Shown: positions 44,814 through 57,000, counted from the first letter of the stretch. The stretch is DNA of 64,000 nt from Adiantum capillus-veneris (GCA_014529385.2 CM043946.1:18354077-18418076), one strand, 5' to 3'. Made by a program: numbers and translations. The notes: generated from the letters alone by a model not told the origin.

Positions 44814-45529
44814 GTGTACTAGTTAAGTATTCTAAATAGCATCTACCAAGTATTTGGCATTGTGTACTTTTCAAAGTTTAAACTTGATGGAATGTTGTGG
44901 GATATCTTGAAACATCTTTAAGCTGTTTTTTTAATGAAGTGCTTCCTATTATCAGGAGACTTCTCTCATTCAAGTTCTTTGGTTTCATTGTTTGATGCTT
45001 CTATGGTATTGTTAACTTTTTCTTCTTATTAATTGTCTTTATTAAGTGATCCAAACAATCAGAATGTTCTTGACATTTGGTAGTGTTACAAAACGGTGTT
45101 TTTTTAACACCCTCAATCTTGGAGATATCATACTCTTTCTAGTTAGTACTTTATTGTACATGCGATGAAGACCATCATTTTTATGAAACTATCAAGTTGG
45201 TGGTAATCTTTATGTCTATACTTTATACTATTTTGACATAATAAATGTATACAATTTGTATGATTCACATCAAATGGTGTTTTTAAACACCTCCTTTTTT
45301 TGAGACACCGTCTCTAAAACCTTTGAGTGAAGTTTTAAAGCATGTACTTGATGTAAAAAATCTTCATCTTAACATTGATTCTTTGGCACAAACTTATATT
45401 AGGAGTTTTTATATTGTAGTTTTATGTTAAGAAATAAATTCAAAGTTAGAATTATGATAGTTTATCTAAGTAAGTGCCTCATTTAACTTTGTATATTTAA
45501 ATAAAATACCAAATGGAATTATAGGTACA
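44814..45529. other. AT-rich stretch with GGTGTTT palindromes
   Basis: No gene. It contains GGTGTTTTTTTAACACC near 45093 and GGTGTTTTTAAACACC near 45274, like motifs of the left-end tandem repeats. Confidence 0.5.
45260..45480 (+). repeat. Direct repeat, left copy
   Basis: Pairs with 46385-46595: a GGTGTTT...ACACCTC start, TTTTTTGAGA, GAAGTTTTAAA / GAATTTTGAAA, and ATGATAGTTTATCTAA / ATGATAATTTATCTAA. About 70% alike by eye. Confidence 0.65.
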
Positions 45530-46180
45530 ATATGGCATCTTATGGTATTAGGGCCATAGAATACTCTATATTATTGTTTAGATTTTTTAATTGTTTGTGA
45601 ATATAGATCATAGAGGGTTTTTCTCACTACCATAGAGGATATCCTATGGCTTTGGGGCCACATGGTCTCAATATTGAGCTTAGAGGATTTCTTACTAGCA
45701 TAGAGGGTACCTTGTGGCCCTAGGTCCATAGGGTGCAATCATAGAGTATAGAGGATTTCTTACTAGCACAGAGGGCACCCTATGGTCTAAAGCCATATGG
45801 TGACAGCATATAGAATAAAGAGTTTCTAACTAGCATGCGAGGCACACCTTGTGGGCCTAGGGACATAGAGTGCCAACATAGAGCATAGAAGGGTTTCTTA
45901 TTGGCATAAACAACATCTTGTGGCCCTAAGACAACCTACAGCCTTAGGGACATATGGTGGCACATAAATAAAGTCCCATATGGCTTTGAAGCACTGGATC
46001 TCTTTATACGTTGGGACCAGCTACTAACAATCCTAACCCTATGGCCTTGAGGTCATAAAGAGACATATTTTGGATTATCTTAAAGTCATAGATATGTCTA
46101 CAAAGAGCACCATATGGCCTTAAGGCCATAGGTGCAATAGATGGCATCTCATGGTCTTATAGCCATAGGATACTATATAG
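45530..46180 (+). repeat. Satellite array 6, duplicate of the end of array 5
   Basis: From about 45600 to 46135 it follows 40020-40615 unit by unit, including the unusual closing segment AAAGAGACATATTTTGGATT. Confidence 0.88.
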
Positions 46181-46384
46181 TATTGTTTTGACTTTTTAAG
46201 TGTGAAATATTAGTTTGAATGTTGTTTAAATTATCGTGTATTTAAAACTTGATAGCATGCTACAAAACCATGACCAAGTATTTTGTTATACATGGATTAA
46301 GGTCACCAAATTTATGACAAGAGTGTTTAACAGTATTTGCCTTTACATATTATCTTTTTTAATTGCTGTAATCAATCTATATGC

Positions 46385-46595
46385 TGCTTTAAAATAATAT
46401 CAATTGGTTTTTTTGACACCTCATTTTTTGAGAAGCTACTTCTAGAAGCATTTGTTGAATTTTGAAAAGCTCTGATGTCATACAATCCTCTTTCCAAAGA
46501 CTATATTGGAGGTTTATTCTTAAATTTCATAGTAGAGAAATTAAAATAGACTCAAACAATCATGATAATTTATCTAAATTAAAGGCAACTAGAGC
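46385..46595 (+). repeat. Direct repeat, right copy
   Basis: Second copy of 45260-45480. The pair brackets array 6, so array and flanks were duplicated or inserted as a block. Confidence 0.65.
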
Positions 46596-46637
46596 TTAGA
46601 AATCATAAAATAACACAATCCTCTAGCATACACATTT

Positions 46638-46669
46638 AGAATTTGGGAAACGGGATTTTCCCAAATTCT
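46638..46669. repeat. 13-bp inverted repeat at the junction with the Gypsy fragment
   Basis: AGAATTTGGGAAA (46638-46650), six-base loop CGGGAT, then TTTCCCAAATTCT (46657-46669). The right arm lies in the retroelement integrase frame (PNSSEH). Confidence 0.85.
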
Positions 46670-47311
46670 TCCGAACACAGAAGCATTCGAATGTCACCAT
46701 CCAAAGCTCTTTATGGACAGAACTATTTAGCACCGCTTAAATTTTCAGACCCAACCATCAGGGTAGAAGCCTCTAGGAAGATGTTAGAAGATATGGAAGC
46801 TCAGAGTAGAGCTATTCGCCAAGACATTCAGGCCGCTCAGGATAGACAGAAGCACTATGCAGATAAGAACCGTTCGGAAAGAACTTTCAAAGAAGGAGAT
46901 AAGGTTTTTCTGCGAGTTCGACCGAAGAAAAGAAACTTATCACTAGGCAGATACAAGAAGCTAAGCCCAAGGTATTGTGGACCATTCGAGATCGTTAAAG
47001 TTGTGAGTGACCAGGCCTATAAGCTAAAGTTACCTACAAACTTAAAGGTTCATGATGTATTCCACGTCAGCTTACTCAAACCCTATATCCCTAATCCTGA
47101 TCAACTCTTGGACTCAGATTAGATAGTCATGCCAGCACAAGGAGTTCTTAAGCTCCAACCTGACTATGTACTTGAAACAACGGAAAGGAGGTTACGCAAC
47201 AGAACAATCACGGGGCATCTAGTAAAGTGGAAGGATTACCCTGAAGAAGATGCAACTTGGGAGGGCGAACCAACACTCATAAAAGATTACCCAAGCACAT
47301 TCTTGAGATGA
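46657..47311 (+). pseudogene. Integrase C-terminus and chromodomain
   Basis: Reads NSSEHRSIRMSPSKALYGQN (end of the integrase core), then a DRQKHYADKNRS linker, a GDKVFLRVRPKKRN and SPRYCGPFEIVKVV GPY/F module, and VHDVFHVSLLKPYIP. TAG at 47120 interrupts. The frame continues as a chromodomain: VLETTERRLRNRTITGHLVKWK, then DATWEGEPTLI, ending at TGA 47309. Chromodomains of this class direct insertion toward marked chromatin; that is family knowledge. Confidence 0.88.
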
Positions 47312-47993
47312 GGACATCTCAAATTTTTCACGTTAGGGAGGTTGTAAGGTCTCTGACCCGACCAAAAAGAGCACCATTGTACCATGGAATAAACATAATG
47401 GAAAAAGTTACTATTTTTAGCAGTTTTCCAAATTCTGTTGGTACCATGATGTTTAGAATGTTATAAAGCTTTCAAAAGTGAATTAAAATTTTTTTTGTAT
47501 AAAATTTCCAAAAATAGTAAGTTTTTTGGTTACCCGACCCGTCTAGTTTTGACCGTCCCGAAAAATTGCAATCGTACCCCGAATTTGAAAAAAAATACAT
47601 TTTCGGACCTCGAGGGCTGCTAAATATGGCAGGTACTTGGATAGGTACACCTTGGTTAGAGCTTAGTATAGCAATTTACGGCATTAAATTCCGACTCGTA
47701 TCGCCTGTTTTAGCCTAAAATCAAAATTTCTTAAGGCTGTGCGGGGAGCACCGGGGCTCGAGGGCTGTGTGGGAACACGTCCCAGGCCACTCAGAGCTTG
47801 ATTTAGCAGCTAGGGAGTCCCCTCTCATGTCTAGGGAGTTGTGGGAGACTTGCCATGCTTGAGAGAGAGTGTGAGAGTCAGTTAGACTAACTAACTGGAC
47901 ACTTGGTAGGCATGTAACTGGACTTAGCATGCATGAAGTGAGTGCTCTCCGGATGCATATAGCAGCTTGGTTCGATTTTTAGCATGGGAGATC

Positions 47994-48003
47994 CTATATA
48001 AGA
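47994..48003 (+). promoter_or_regulatory. LTR TATA box (third copy)
   Basis: CTATATAAGA followed by a short CA run, at the position of the boxes at 5761 and 10193. Confidence 0.55.
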
Positions 48004-48545
48004 GTGTGCTCACACACACACACATATGCTCACATACCCACTCAATACACACACACCCTTACACACACAGGTGCTGCCGGCACACATAGCTTTGGAGAAG
48101 AAGCAAAGGAGGGAAGTGCTGCCCGATTCTCATCTCAAGAACTCCATTGGATCATAATTTCAAGTAGATTCCAGCCCTAATCACGGTAAAATCAAATTTA
48201 TTTTATGCTTTGCTACAAATCTATCTATTATTCTCTTAATCCTGTAACTATTATGCTTAATCATAGCTAAATTACTCAATGGATGCTCTCTAATTCTCCA
48301 TATCATTAGTCTATTGCATAATCTTAATCTAATTGTTAATTATACAAGCAATTAACCTCTCCTAATCATAGATTAATGCATGATTAGTAAGAAGAAATCT
48401 CCCGCTAGTCATCATAGTAAATAAATGTCAAGCCGATAATGATGTGGAATTGGTCAATTTCATCCTATTACCACGCAATGTTTGAATAACTAAGTTAGAT
48501 TCAATCTATTCATAGATTAGGATGTAATTAAGGGAAATTAATCCG

Positions 48546-49129
48546 TCATTAATCCACTAGGAAGGGAATATCCTTTCACCTATGCATATGGAAATTCTGC
48601 ATCTCTCTACTCTCTTTAGGAAGGTGATTGCGCATGTCTAATTCACCCCTCTAAAAATTTAATTAGTAAAAATCTGAAAATTCCTAATTATCTAGGCCAA
48701 GTATTTAACTTTAGAGCCAATTCCCATAGAACAAGTAAGGTACTATTCGTAAAGTACTATGTCTTGAAGGAAATCTAACACCCTCGTATAAAAGAAATTG
48801 TTCAGTGATTCTAATCTGTCATCTTGATTGTCTTGAAGTAAGGTCATTAATCCACTAGGAAGGGAATATCCTCTCACCTATGCATATGGAAATTCTGCAT
48901 CTCTCTACTCTCTTTAGGAAGGTGATTGCGCATGTCTAATTCACCCCTCTAAAAATTTAATTAGTAAAAATCTGAAAATTCCTAATTATCTAGGCCAAGT
49001 ATTTAACTTTAGAGCCAATTCCCATAGAACAAGTAAGGTACTATTCGTAAAGTACTATGTCTTGAAGGAAATCTAACACCCTCGTATAAAAGAAATTGTT
49101 CAGTGATTCTAATCTGTCATCTTGATTGT
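48546..49129 (+). repeat. 298-bp tandem duplication in the LTR
   Basis: TCATTAATCCACTAGGAAGG at 48546 recurs at 48844, with 286 bases almost identical in both units and a 12-base link. The other LTRs of the family have a single unit. The near identity shows it is recent. Confidence 0.95.
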
Positions 49130-49191
49130 TATGGTACTCCCGAACATAAGCTCTTTTTCTCCATGTTTGTCAATTAAGTAGTGAGTATAAA

Positions 49192-49332
49192 ACGGCCCTG
49201 GTAAAGAGAACTCGCTTCGGTGGTGCCCACGACCACGAGGCGGGAACAAGCAATGTGAATGGAAAAGTAAAAGCTCCCATGGACGACCAAGGACCGGCCA
49301 ACTCAGAGGTCAATGACGAGGAAATGGAGGAG
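49192..49332 (+). pseudogene. LTR exon, diverged copy without ATG
   Basis: Homologue of 6682-6822. The start codon is ACG, but all 47 codons stay open (KRTRFGGAHDHEAGTSN, ending NDEEMEE) and a donor-like GTAGAT follows. Confidence 0.5.
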
Positions 49333-50411
49333 GTAGATCACATTTTAATTCAAGTTTGTTTAATTTAACATTGCATACGATAAGCTAGAAAAGAACATAT
49401 TCATAAACATGTTGGAGAAGACCAACGGAAACCTCGGCATTCGAACTGAAATGTATATTAAATTCTAAGTACGAAAGAATGATTGTTGGATATTCTGTTT
49501 GAGATAGGAAAGAATGTCTGTTAGGGAAAATTTAGCTCGGCATGTTCATTTCTATTTCTAATGTTGAAACTAGTCCTGATCCCCCTACTGATCACAGGGG
49601 GCGGCTCGCGATGATTTTGCAGTAGCTAGAGTTACTAGCTTAGGGCCTCTACCCACGACTTGCGTTCTTTGAAACCCACGTCTTGCGTTCTATGTGGTGG
49701 GAATGTCCATGTCGTGCGTTCTATGCGGTGGACATACCTAGTTGTATGGGCAGCTAGGCGACAACGGGAGGAGGAAACTCTCGCTGGAGGGGGGATGTTG
49801 TACCTCCAAAACATTGGAATTTTAATGAATAAGTTTTTAGTAAAATTTCTACTAGAGTTACTGTCTTGGTGCCGCTTTGCAATACTGGTTGAAGGGCTAT
49901 CTTAATGAACCTTGTGAATTGGAACCTAATCAAGGAACTTATATGTGAACAACCATTGTGGTAGTAATTAGGAAAAACGAAGAAGTGTGAGAGTGGGGGT
50001 GGAAAGTGGGGCCTTGGCTCAGGTTGCCAATGCCTATGAGAAGGGTGGTCCCGATTGGTCAGGAACTCTCCGTCCCCATAGTGTTATAAATCGACACTAG
50101 TATTACTCATTGCCCCTGGAGTGGCGAAGTCTCAAGTGTACGTGCCTCTGAAATCCATGGGGAAAAAGACACTCGGGACTTCTCTCCTATTGGAAGGTGG
50201 GTCTTAGGATCGCTAGATAAGTTAATCACGCTTCCCCTGCGAGGTGGAGCTAGATCTCGTTTCTAGTAGGCTCGAACTCGACTCACTTTGTGATGAGAGA
50301 TCGTCCGCTAGATGAACCCTGAACCACTTTGTTTGCTTCCGCTATAGATCTAGTGGCCACCAGGTTTACCATCAGATCCATCGTTTGAGACGACGGGGTG
50401 GGGACCTCACA

Positions 50412-50830
50412 TGTTGCTTCCCTTCTAGAGTCGGGTCATATTGATAATTTATGCTTCCCTATATTTCCTTTACTAGCCCGCTTCTCAAAATAGCCAAATT
50501 TAAATGGAAGGAGTTTGGAAACTTGTTAAAAGATTCTTATGGACGAACCACACTAAAGCCTCGTCGCGGTGGCAATGGGAAAAGTGGGAAGGTATCGTTC
50601 GAATGTTGGTCCAAGATGGCCTTAGAATTCGCAACGTTGCAATTCATGTTGAGGCCCTTTGTGCCAAGTTTAAGGTCTTAATTGCAAAACAAGACCTGTC
50701 TTGGGCTTTCATGACCAAGGATGTGATAAATAAGGCATAAATTTTCTTTGATGGTGGTCAATGGAAAGGGTTCGAGGTACACAACAAACTAATAGCCCTG
50801 ATGTACTTCTTTCGGGTCCATAATCCTTTC
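50412..50830 (+). pseudogene. LINE-like reverse transcriptase C-terminal fragment
   Basis: One frame reads WKLVKRFLWTNHTKASSRW, then WEGIVRMLVQDGLRIRNVAIHVEALCAKF, like the segment after the RT domain of plant non-LTR elements (F-L-W ... G-L-G-I ... A-L-x-A-K). A stop lies at 50738; the frame goes on with FFDGGQWKGFEVHNKLIALMYFF. It leads straight into family X copy B. Weak but consistent. Confidence 0.45.
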
Positions 50831-50945
50831 ACGTTCTATGATTGAATAGCCAAGGGCTTTCATCATTGGGAGAGGAACAAAAGCTTCAACATCTGACCCC
50901 TACCCGACCTTTGCATTTGTGGTCCTAGGAGACTCTTGAGGTTCC

Positions 50946-51221
50946 TCAGGGTAAGGGGATCTCTCTTCTTGTAGCACAACAAAGGGGTTGTGGAGCGGGA
51001 TGGCACCAGTCGCCCCTTTCATTTTCACTAGGGGTACTTTGAGGAGCCTTGCCGATAGGCGTAAAGATACAAGCTTGCGGTATCGGGTCTAATAGATGCT
51101 TAGGGTTCAGATTGGCTAGTGAAGACCTCGCCCACTTGCTCATAGAATTTTCAATTATTAGAGCCCTACCAAGAAAATTTTGCAAATGGATACAAAGAAT
51201 GTGGAAGATAGGTTTTTTCAA
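50946..51221 (-). pseudogene. Reverse-strand frame of family X (copy B)
   Basis: Same frame as 15959-15294: SKWARSSLANLNPKHLLDPIPQACIF, then GKAPQST, where the copy A middle is missing and PSENERGDWCHPAPQPL follows directly. Unknown family. Confidence 0.3.
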
Positions 51222-51630
51222 GAAGGATTTGTGCCTCAGTGGGAAATAGTTTCAAAGTTTTGCACTGCTTATATATACTCAAATTGCTTATATATACTCA
51301 AATTGCTTATATATACTCAAATTGTCAGATATTATTTCTTCAAAAATATTTGGAAGGCCAAGAATTGTCTCATATTCCATAGCGGCCTCTCTGTGGCTAG
51401 CTTCTCAAAGATTGTACAAGAAAGTAAGGATATAATGTGTGGTAAGTAAAGGGTATAAATCATATGATTGCATTAGGGAAACTCTCACCATCCGATCAAG
51501 GCGTGTTGTGTAAAGGTTTAGGCGCTTAGTAGCAGTACTCTCTCGGGTATTTTTGACTAAGTTCTGATGTAGCCTTCTATCCCTTAAGGCTCAGCATGAG
51601 CTTGAGACTGCTTTGTAATTCTCTTTGTGA

Positions 51631-51784
51631 CATTATAATACAATAACCACTCACAATTGTAAGTTTTGGAAAAAAACAATATTACCCAAAGATGGGCTAA
51701 CTTATACTTGAAGGATCGGCTCACTTCAAAATAAGTTCTTTTTTTTTTGCAAACCTCACAATTGTGAGTGATTGTATTATAAAG
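51631..51784. repeat. Inverted repeat (copy B)
   Basis: Counterpart of 16399-16555; the left palindrome has one change (TTGTAAG). Confidence 0.6.
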
Positions 51785-52264
51785 CCACCAATAGATATAC
51801 AAATCAACCTCAAGGTGAAGCCAAGCCTTGAGGGATAGAGGGTTACATTTGAGCTTAGTTACAAGTACCTAGTAGCTTACTATTGTGAACAACTGAATCC
51901 TTTACAAAGCAGGGCTCGATCAGATGGTGAGGGTTGTCCTAAGCCACTCATCCGAGCTATGTATTTTACTTACCACATATCTTAACTCCTCGATCGCTAG
52001 TACAATATCTAAGAAGCTAGCCAGAGAGAGGTTGCTATCAAAGACATGACAGCTCCTGGCCTTTCAAATATGTTAACTCTAACGGACATGCTATCACCTT
52101 TGACGGATGCCTTATTATTTATTTGATTGAGTCATGGACCGGGCTTGTCGGTCCAATAAGTGTGTAGGTGATTGTTGATGAGAGGCACACCACTTATCTT
52201 ACTTTTACAGTATTTTTACAATGAACAGCCGATGTGGTGCCCATGTGTGAATGGGTCAATATCT

Positions 52265-52271
52265 TATAAAA
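52265..52271 (+). promoter_or_regulatory. TATA box candidate, family X copy B
   Basis: TATAAAA, matching 17355 in copy A. Confidence 0.45.
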
Positions 52272-52360
52272 AGTCTATTTTGACATAAAATCCTCATTCT
52301 TTGAGGTGCAAACTAAGAAGTGCTCTTGATCTACCTCATTCTCCTCCTTTCCGTGCTCAC

Positions 52361-52475
<115 letters not shown>

Positions 52476-53672
52476 CATTGTGACGGCATCGACGGCGGCG
52501 ACAGCTCCTTTTTCTTTGTGACACAAGATCCTTCACAAAGAAATCATTGAGCGATGAGGGACACATCGTTGCCCCTTTGAGATTGATAGGACTATCTAGT
52601 TGTGTGCTTGCAGCCTTTTGAGGCTCGCACACAGTACACATCCAAGTTTCCAGCCTTGGACATGTGCGGCAAAGTGCATATTTTTGGCACCGTTTCCATG
52701 GATTGCCTTGCAGTAAGCTTGAGGAGTCCTCAATGCTACCTCTTGAAGCGATTTTCTCATCTATTTTAGATTTTGTCTGAGTTGTGTTAGATCTGTTAGT
52801 GCCTGTAATGGTAGGTTTAGTAGGATTTGTGAGAATCTCATAGTGTTAAAATAAGCAGGTTTTTGTTAAGTTCTATAATGTGTAGGCACTAGCGGGTATA
52901 TTATTTAGTGTTTAGTTATGTAATGTGCCGTAGACAATGAGCAGTACAATAGACAGTGAGAAGGTTGATTGTGTGTAGTTTATTGTGATAGGTAGTGTGT
53001 GAGCAGTGACAATTAATGTTAATTAGCTCTATTAGTTGTAGGTAGGTTAGACAGAGTTGCCAGATTAGACTAGGACCTCAAGCGAATGAAGGGAATGTGG
53101 GACAAGTTCCATAAGTCCTCCATCATCCCCTTCACACTCACCCTTTGGACTTCCTAATTTTAGCCTTCTTCTCGAGACTAACAAAAGATTGTTTTTAAAT
53201 TCCAAGGGCTTTATGTAATTGAATTGGGTGCTATAAAGCACATCACATCCTCTAGCCAAGACGCTCGTTTTGAGCTATTTAACACGCCATATTCCATGGC
53301 TTGGTTAGAAAAAAGGACAAAAAATAACAAAACAAATTGGGTTATAAACACCTAAAACCTAGGTGAGCGGCCTTCACTGGCACTCAACAATGCTTCTAGA
53401 GTGTTGAGGTCACATGCACCTACGCTCTGGTCGTGTGCTAGAGGACGATCACATAGAGAGTATCTTAATTTACGTGGGTACTCATTATTCCTCCACCTTA
53501 GGCTCTAGGCCCTCGGTGGCATGAACCCAAGGTAGTACCACTTAGGACGCACATATGGCATCTAGTGACTCTTCCTCTAACTACGATGTCATAGAAGGTT
53601 ACCCGATGCCTAATCCCGATAGTTCAAGACAAGACATGAAAACCATGGGCCCAAGCATGCTCAAAAGAGACT

Positions 53673-54158
53673 TTGAGTATAGCCACTCACTCCCAACATG
53701 GAGCTAACGATGTAAATGAAGGGGGTGGGGAAGTAAATTCGCCATTCATTACCAATGTAGACCCCATGCTCCTAGAGAGTGTGCACGTGAATACTCTATT
53801 CAGTGCACTCCCTGACTCTTTAGAGCTATTCCCCTCCGATCTTATATTACTTGATGGGAGAATCCTTGCCAAAGTGAAAGAGATTGAGCGATATGTCATT
53901 GCGGCTAGGGAAAAGGAAATCGAGAGCCTACGCAAGGCAGAGCAAAGAAGAGAGTTAAAAGCAAAAGCCCCTATGTCAACATCCATGCTAGGTGAGCAAT
54001 TGAGTGCTCCTGAATTAGCAACCACTAAGGGTCAACCCATAGAGAGCCACATTGCATCTACTTCAAAGGACACCCCTAGCACCTCAATCCTAGATGGAGT
54101 GTTTCTAAATGAAAATTGGGAGTATGAACTACAAACGGAGACTTTGATCGACCTATAA
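53673..54158 (+). pseudogene. Gag-upstream reading frame, family X copy B
   Basis: 161 codons without a clear ATG start. Helical, charged segment KVKEIERYVIAAREKEIESLRKAE, then Ser/Thr-rich, ending LNENWEYELQTETLIDL at TAA. It could be the N-terminal part of a Gag-type protein. Copy A retains only its last 30 codons (18415-18506). Confidence 0.4.
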
Positions 54159-55677
54159 ACAAGTCACACCTATCACGTGGGTTGGTTAGATATCCTAAAA
54201 CCCACACTGGAAGCTACTAGTGTAGAGGAGAAACATCAAAGAGTTTGTGATGTCATCCATAGGGTTATTGAGCTCGAGAGGCAGAAAAGAGGGATCCATA
54301 TGCTTCAACGGGTCTCATGAGATTCTTGAATACAAGAAAGGCTAGGCAACCAACTTTATCACAAATTGAGACTCCCTCAATAAGCCCAATGGATCCTCCA
54401 TATGTTGTTTTCCAGCGGTCTCAATACAATTTGAGCCCACAAGTGATAGCTTTACCTTTCCAAGTTTAGCTCATCCTTCTCTTGATGACACCACGACTAA
54501 CATGCCTACCTTAGTGATGGGCATGCCAAAAAACACTCCATGGACCTCATTCATTAGTAAAGCACCACTACATGGTTGCCCAATGCCTGCAAAAGTACCT
54601 ACAAGTGTGTATCAATCATATGCACCTATGGGTACTTGTACTCATATAACTCCTCCCCCTCCCATTGTTTCAAAAACTTATGCTCCATGACCATAACATC
54701 CAAGCTCTTATTTCAATGGGAACATACCAGCTAGCATTAGCACCTCACATCCAGCATCTGCTAGGCCTAGGGCCACTACATGACACAACACCATACCAAA
54801 CTTGGAAACCAAGGCTACCTATACGCCAAGCCGAATGCCAACCCCATTCCACAAGAAATATCGAGAGCACCTCTCCCCACTATACCTGCTCACTTAGGTG
54901 ACTTCACAAAATTTTCTCAAGCTATTGGTCAATCCATTACTGAAAATATGCATAACACGTCAGACAGAGAGCCTATAGAAGTAAGGCAGTGCTAATAGCC
55001 AATCTCACACAAAAATTTAGTGGAGACAGGGATGTGAAAGAATATCGAAGTATTTGAACAAATATGTGATTCCCTAGGAGAACACAATGACCTGCATAAG
55101 AGTAACGCCTAAAGCCTGACCTTGAGTGGGAAGGATGGGGATTGGTATAGAACCCTAAGGGTGGAAGAGTAAACAATTTACCCTACTCTTAGGAGATTGT
55201 TCTTGAAAGAGTATATATGAGAGGGAGTACTTTGGGGTGTACCATCTCACCCCCAAAAAGCCCAACGAGAGGAAGGGAATCTGCGAGAGACTTTATTAGT
55301 CGCTGGAAGCATTTGAATTCTTGTTGTAATCCAAATGAGCACTTCAATAATAACCAATTGCTCAATAGAACATTGGGAGACTATGACATGAGAATATCTA
55401 CAATGGCTTAGTCATTAGAGGTATCACCACTTCGGAAGCAGTCACCACCAACGCAATCCAATTGGAGGATAATTTAATGATTCAAGGAGAAAGAGTGTTT
55501 GTTGATCCTAAATCTACTAACTCACAAGCATCGAGGCATAAGACAACGACCCTAAAGCCTATTGCTATAGAGCCAAAGATATCTGAGATAACGTTAGCAG
55601 ATTTCACCAAGACTATTCAAGAGAGTCTTAGAGACAATCACGCTCCACAAAACAATCATATGTATCCAAGAAGGGGG
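54159..55677 (+). pseudogene. Gag remnants, family X copy B
   Basis: Continues the N-part matching 21116-21397, then Pro-rich text, then capsid-like SARDFISRWKHLNSCCNPNEH and LLNRTLGDYDM (55270-55390), typical of the retrotransposon Gag core. A frameshift near 55410 leads to LVIRGITTSEAV and SEITLADFTKTIQESL. Multiple stops. Cut at 55677. Confidence 0.55.
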
Positions 55678-56086
55678 TGACGCGACACATAATGAAAAGT
55701 ACAAGGTATGCAAAGTGAATAGATGAAATAAGGATTCTGTATGCATAATAATTATAAGAGGAGCATAGCTCGTTTCATAACCTCTCGACCACCCCGATCT
55801 ATCTCAGTCTCACTCTCAATCACAATCTCAATCGTGTGCACAATCTCAATATCAATCACACTCTCACTCTCACTCTCAATCACAATCACACTCTCAATCT
55901 CAATCTCTTGATGTCAACAACCATCATAATCGGAATCACAACACGATCACAATCCCAATATTATGACAACTTGCACAGATCCTATTTCACACATTGGTTT
56001 TTGCATCATCTACAAAATAGCCAAAAGAACATACTCATGCAACCGAATCAACATGATAATAAACTTCAAAACATCATTTTGTACCA
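55678..56086 (-). repeat. 3' LTR of the reverse-strand Gypsy element
   Basis: 409 bp, rich in degenerate CTCAAT/CACAAT repeats at 55795-55910. On the minus strand GGGAGATG precedes it, as a purine tract should. Confidence 0.85.
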
Positions 56087-56279
56087 CATCTCCCAATCTA
56101 AGAAAAATTCTTAATATCTGCTCACTCATATTGTACTAAATCCAAAATACTCCTCATTGTCAGAATCAATACGAATGCTCTCTTTAGAGATTATCCTTCC
56201 CATGTATATAATTATTTCCTTGACAGAGAAACACTTACTCAGGTAGATACAATTGATGTTCACGCAGTACTTAAAGAGT

Positions 56280-57000
56280 TTTCCTTAAATGCAATTCATG
56301 ATCTTTTTCATTCTTAGAATAAGTATATTATCCAAAAACACCAAAATAAAGTCATCAATATATGGATGAAATATATTGTTTATTAAACACATGGATATCA
56401 CGGATGCATTAGGGAAACCAAAAGCCAAACTATAAACTCGAAGAATCCATACTATGTACGAAAGGCAGTTTGGAAAATAACTCCTTCCTTGATTTTGATC
56501 TAGTGGTATTCAGATCAAAGATCAAGATTTGAAAACACTTGCACAGTGCTAAGTTGACTTAGCAACTCATCAATGTGCAAAAGGCGATATTTACTTTTAA
56601 TGGTTTGTTTATTGAGATCCTATAGTCAATGCACAATCTATAAGTCCCATCCTTCTATCTCTAGAAAAGAACAAGGCTACCTCAAAGAGACACATTAGGT
56701 CTGATTAACCCTTTTTTCAACAAGTCATTTAGTTAGAGTTTAAGTTCCTTAAGTTCATCTATGTTGAATATGTAAAGGAGATCAAGAACGATTCAGATTG
56801 TGGATATAGACATATCCCATGGTCTAGTCATTTAGGAGAAGGCATACATAGCGGGTCATCAAGAAAAATATCATTGAACTCAACAAGAAGGTTTTTCACA
56901 TGTTTTGGAGTCTTCATCGTTTCTTCATCTTTAACTCACTTGCAAAAGATTATGAAGGTCTCATACCCTTGTCGAAATCCCTTATCAATTTCATGACGAA
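56280..57000 (-). pseudogene. Worn reverse transcriptase
   Basis: Minus-strand reading in shifting frames gives KDGTYRLCIDYR, then FGFWFPNAS-like and YIDDFILVFLDNILIL near 56300, where the usual DDI is D-N-I. Many stops and shifts. Confidence 0.6.

Larger units (their letters stand above)
21398..46637. mobile_element. 25 kb composite unit with transposase-like gene and satellite arrays
   Basis: The left edge is defined by loss of homology between family X copies A and B at CAATT/21397. The right edge is the start of a chromodomain Gypsy pol fragment at about 46657. Inside are: terminal 88-97 bp tandem repeats, a leftward DUF7869-type gene, six blocks of GGCC-palindrome satellite, a rightward unknown gene with intron, two FCP1-like genes and a piggyBac-like insertion. 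Clean terminal inverted repeats and a target duplication were not found, and the right flank of copy A is missing, so whether this is one giant DNA transposon or several joined pieces is open. Confidence 0.45.
46657..50411 (+). mobile_element. 5'-truncated chromodomain Gypsy element
   Basis: The 3' end of integrase, chromodomain, purine tract and complete 3.07 kb LTR of the same family as the element at 5106-12406 (same TGTAAGG start, CTCACA end, TATA and LTR exon). Everything 5' of the integrase C-terminus is missing. No 5' LTR in the window on this side. Confidence 0.88.
47343..50411 (+). repeat. LTR of the truncated chromodomain element
   Basis: Starts TGTAAGGTCTCTGACC, ends GGGACCTCACA, and is alignable to both LTRs of the nested element with many substitutions, so it is an older or sister copy. 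It is longer (3069 bp) because of an internal 298-bp tandem duplication. Confidence 0.92.
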
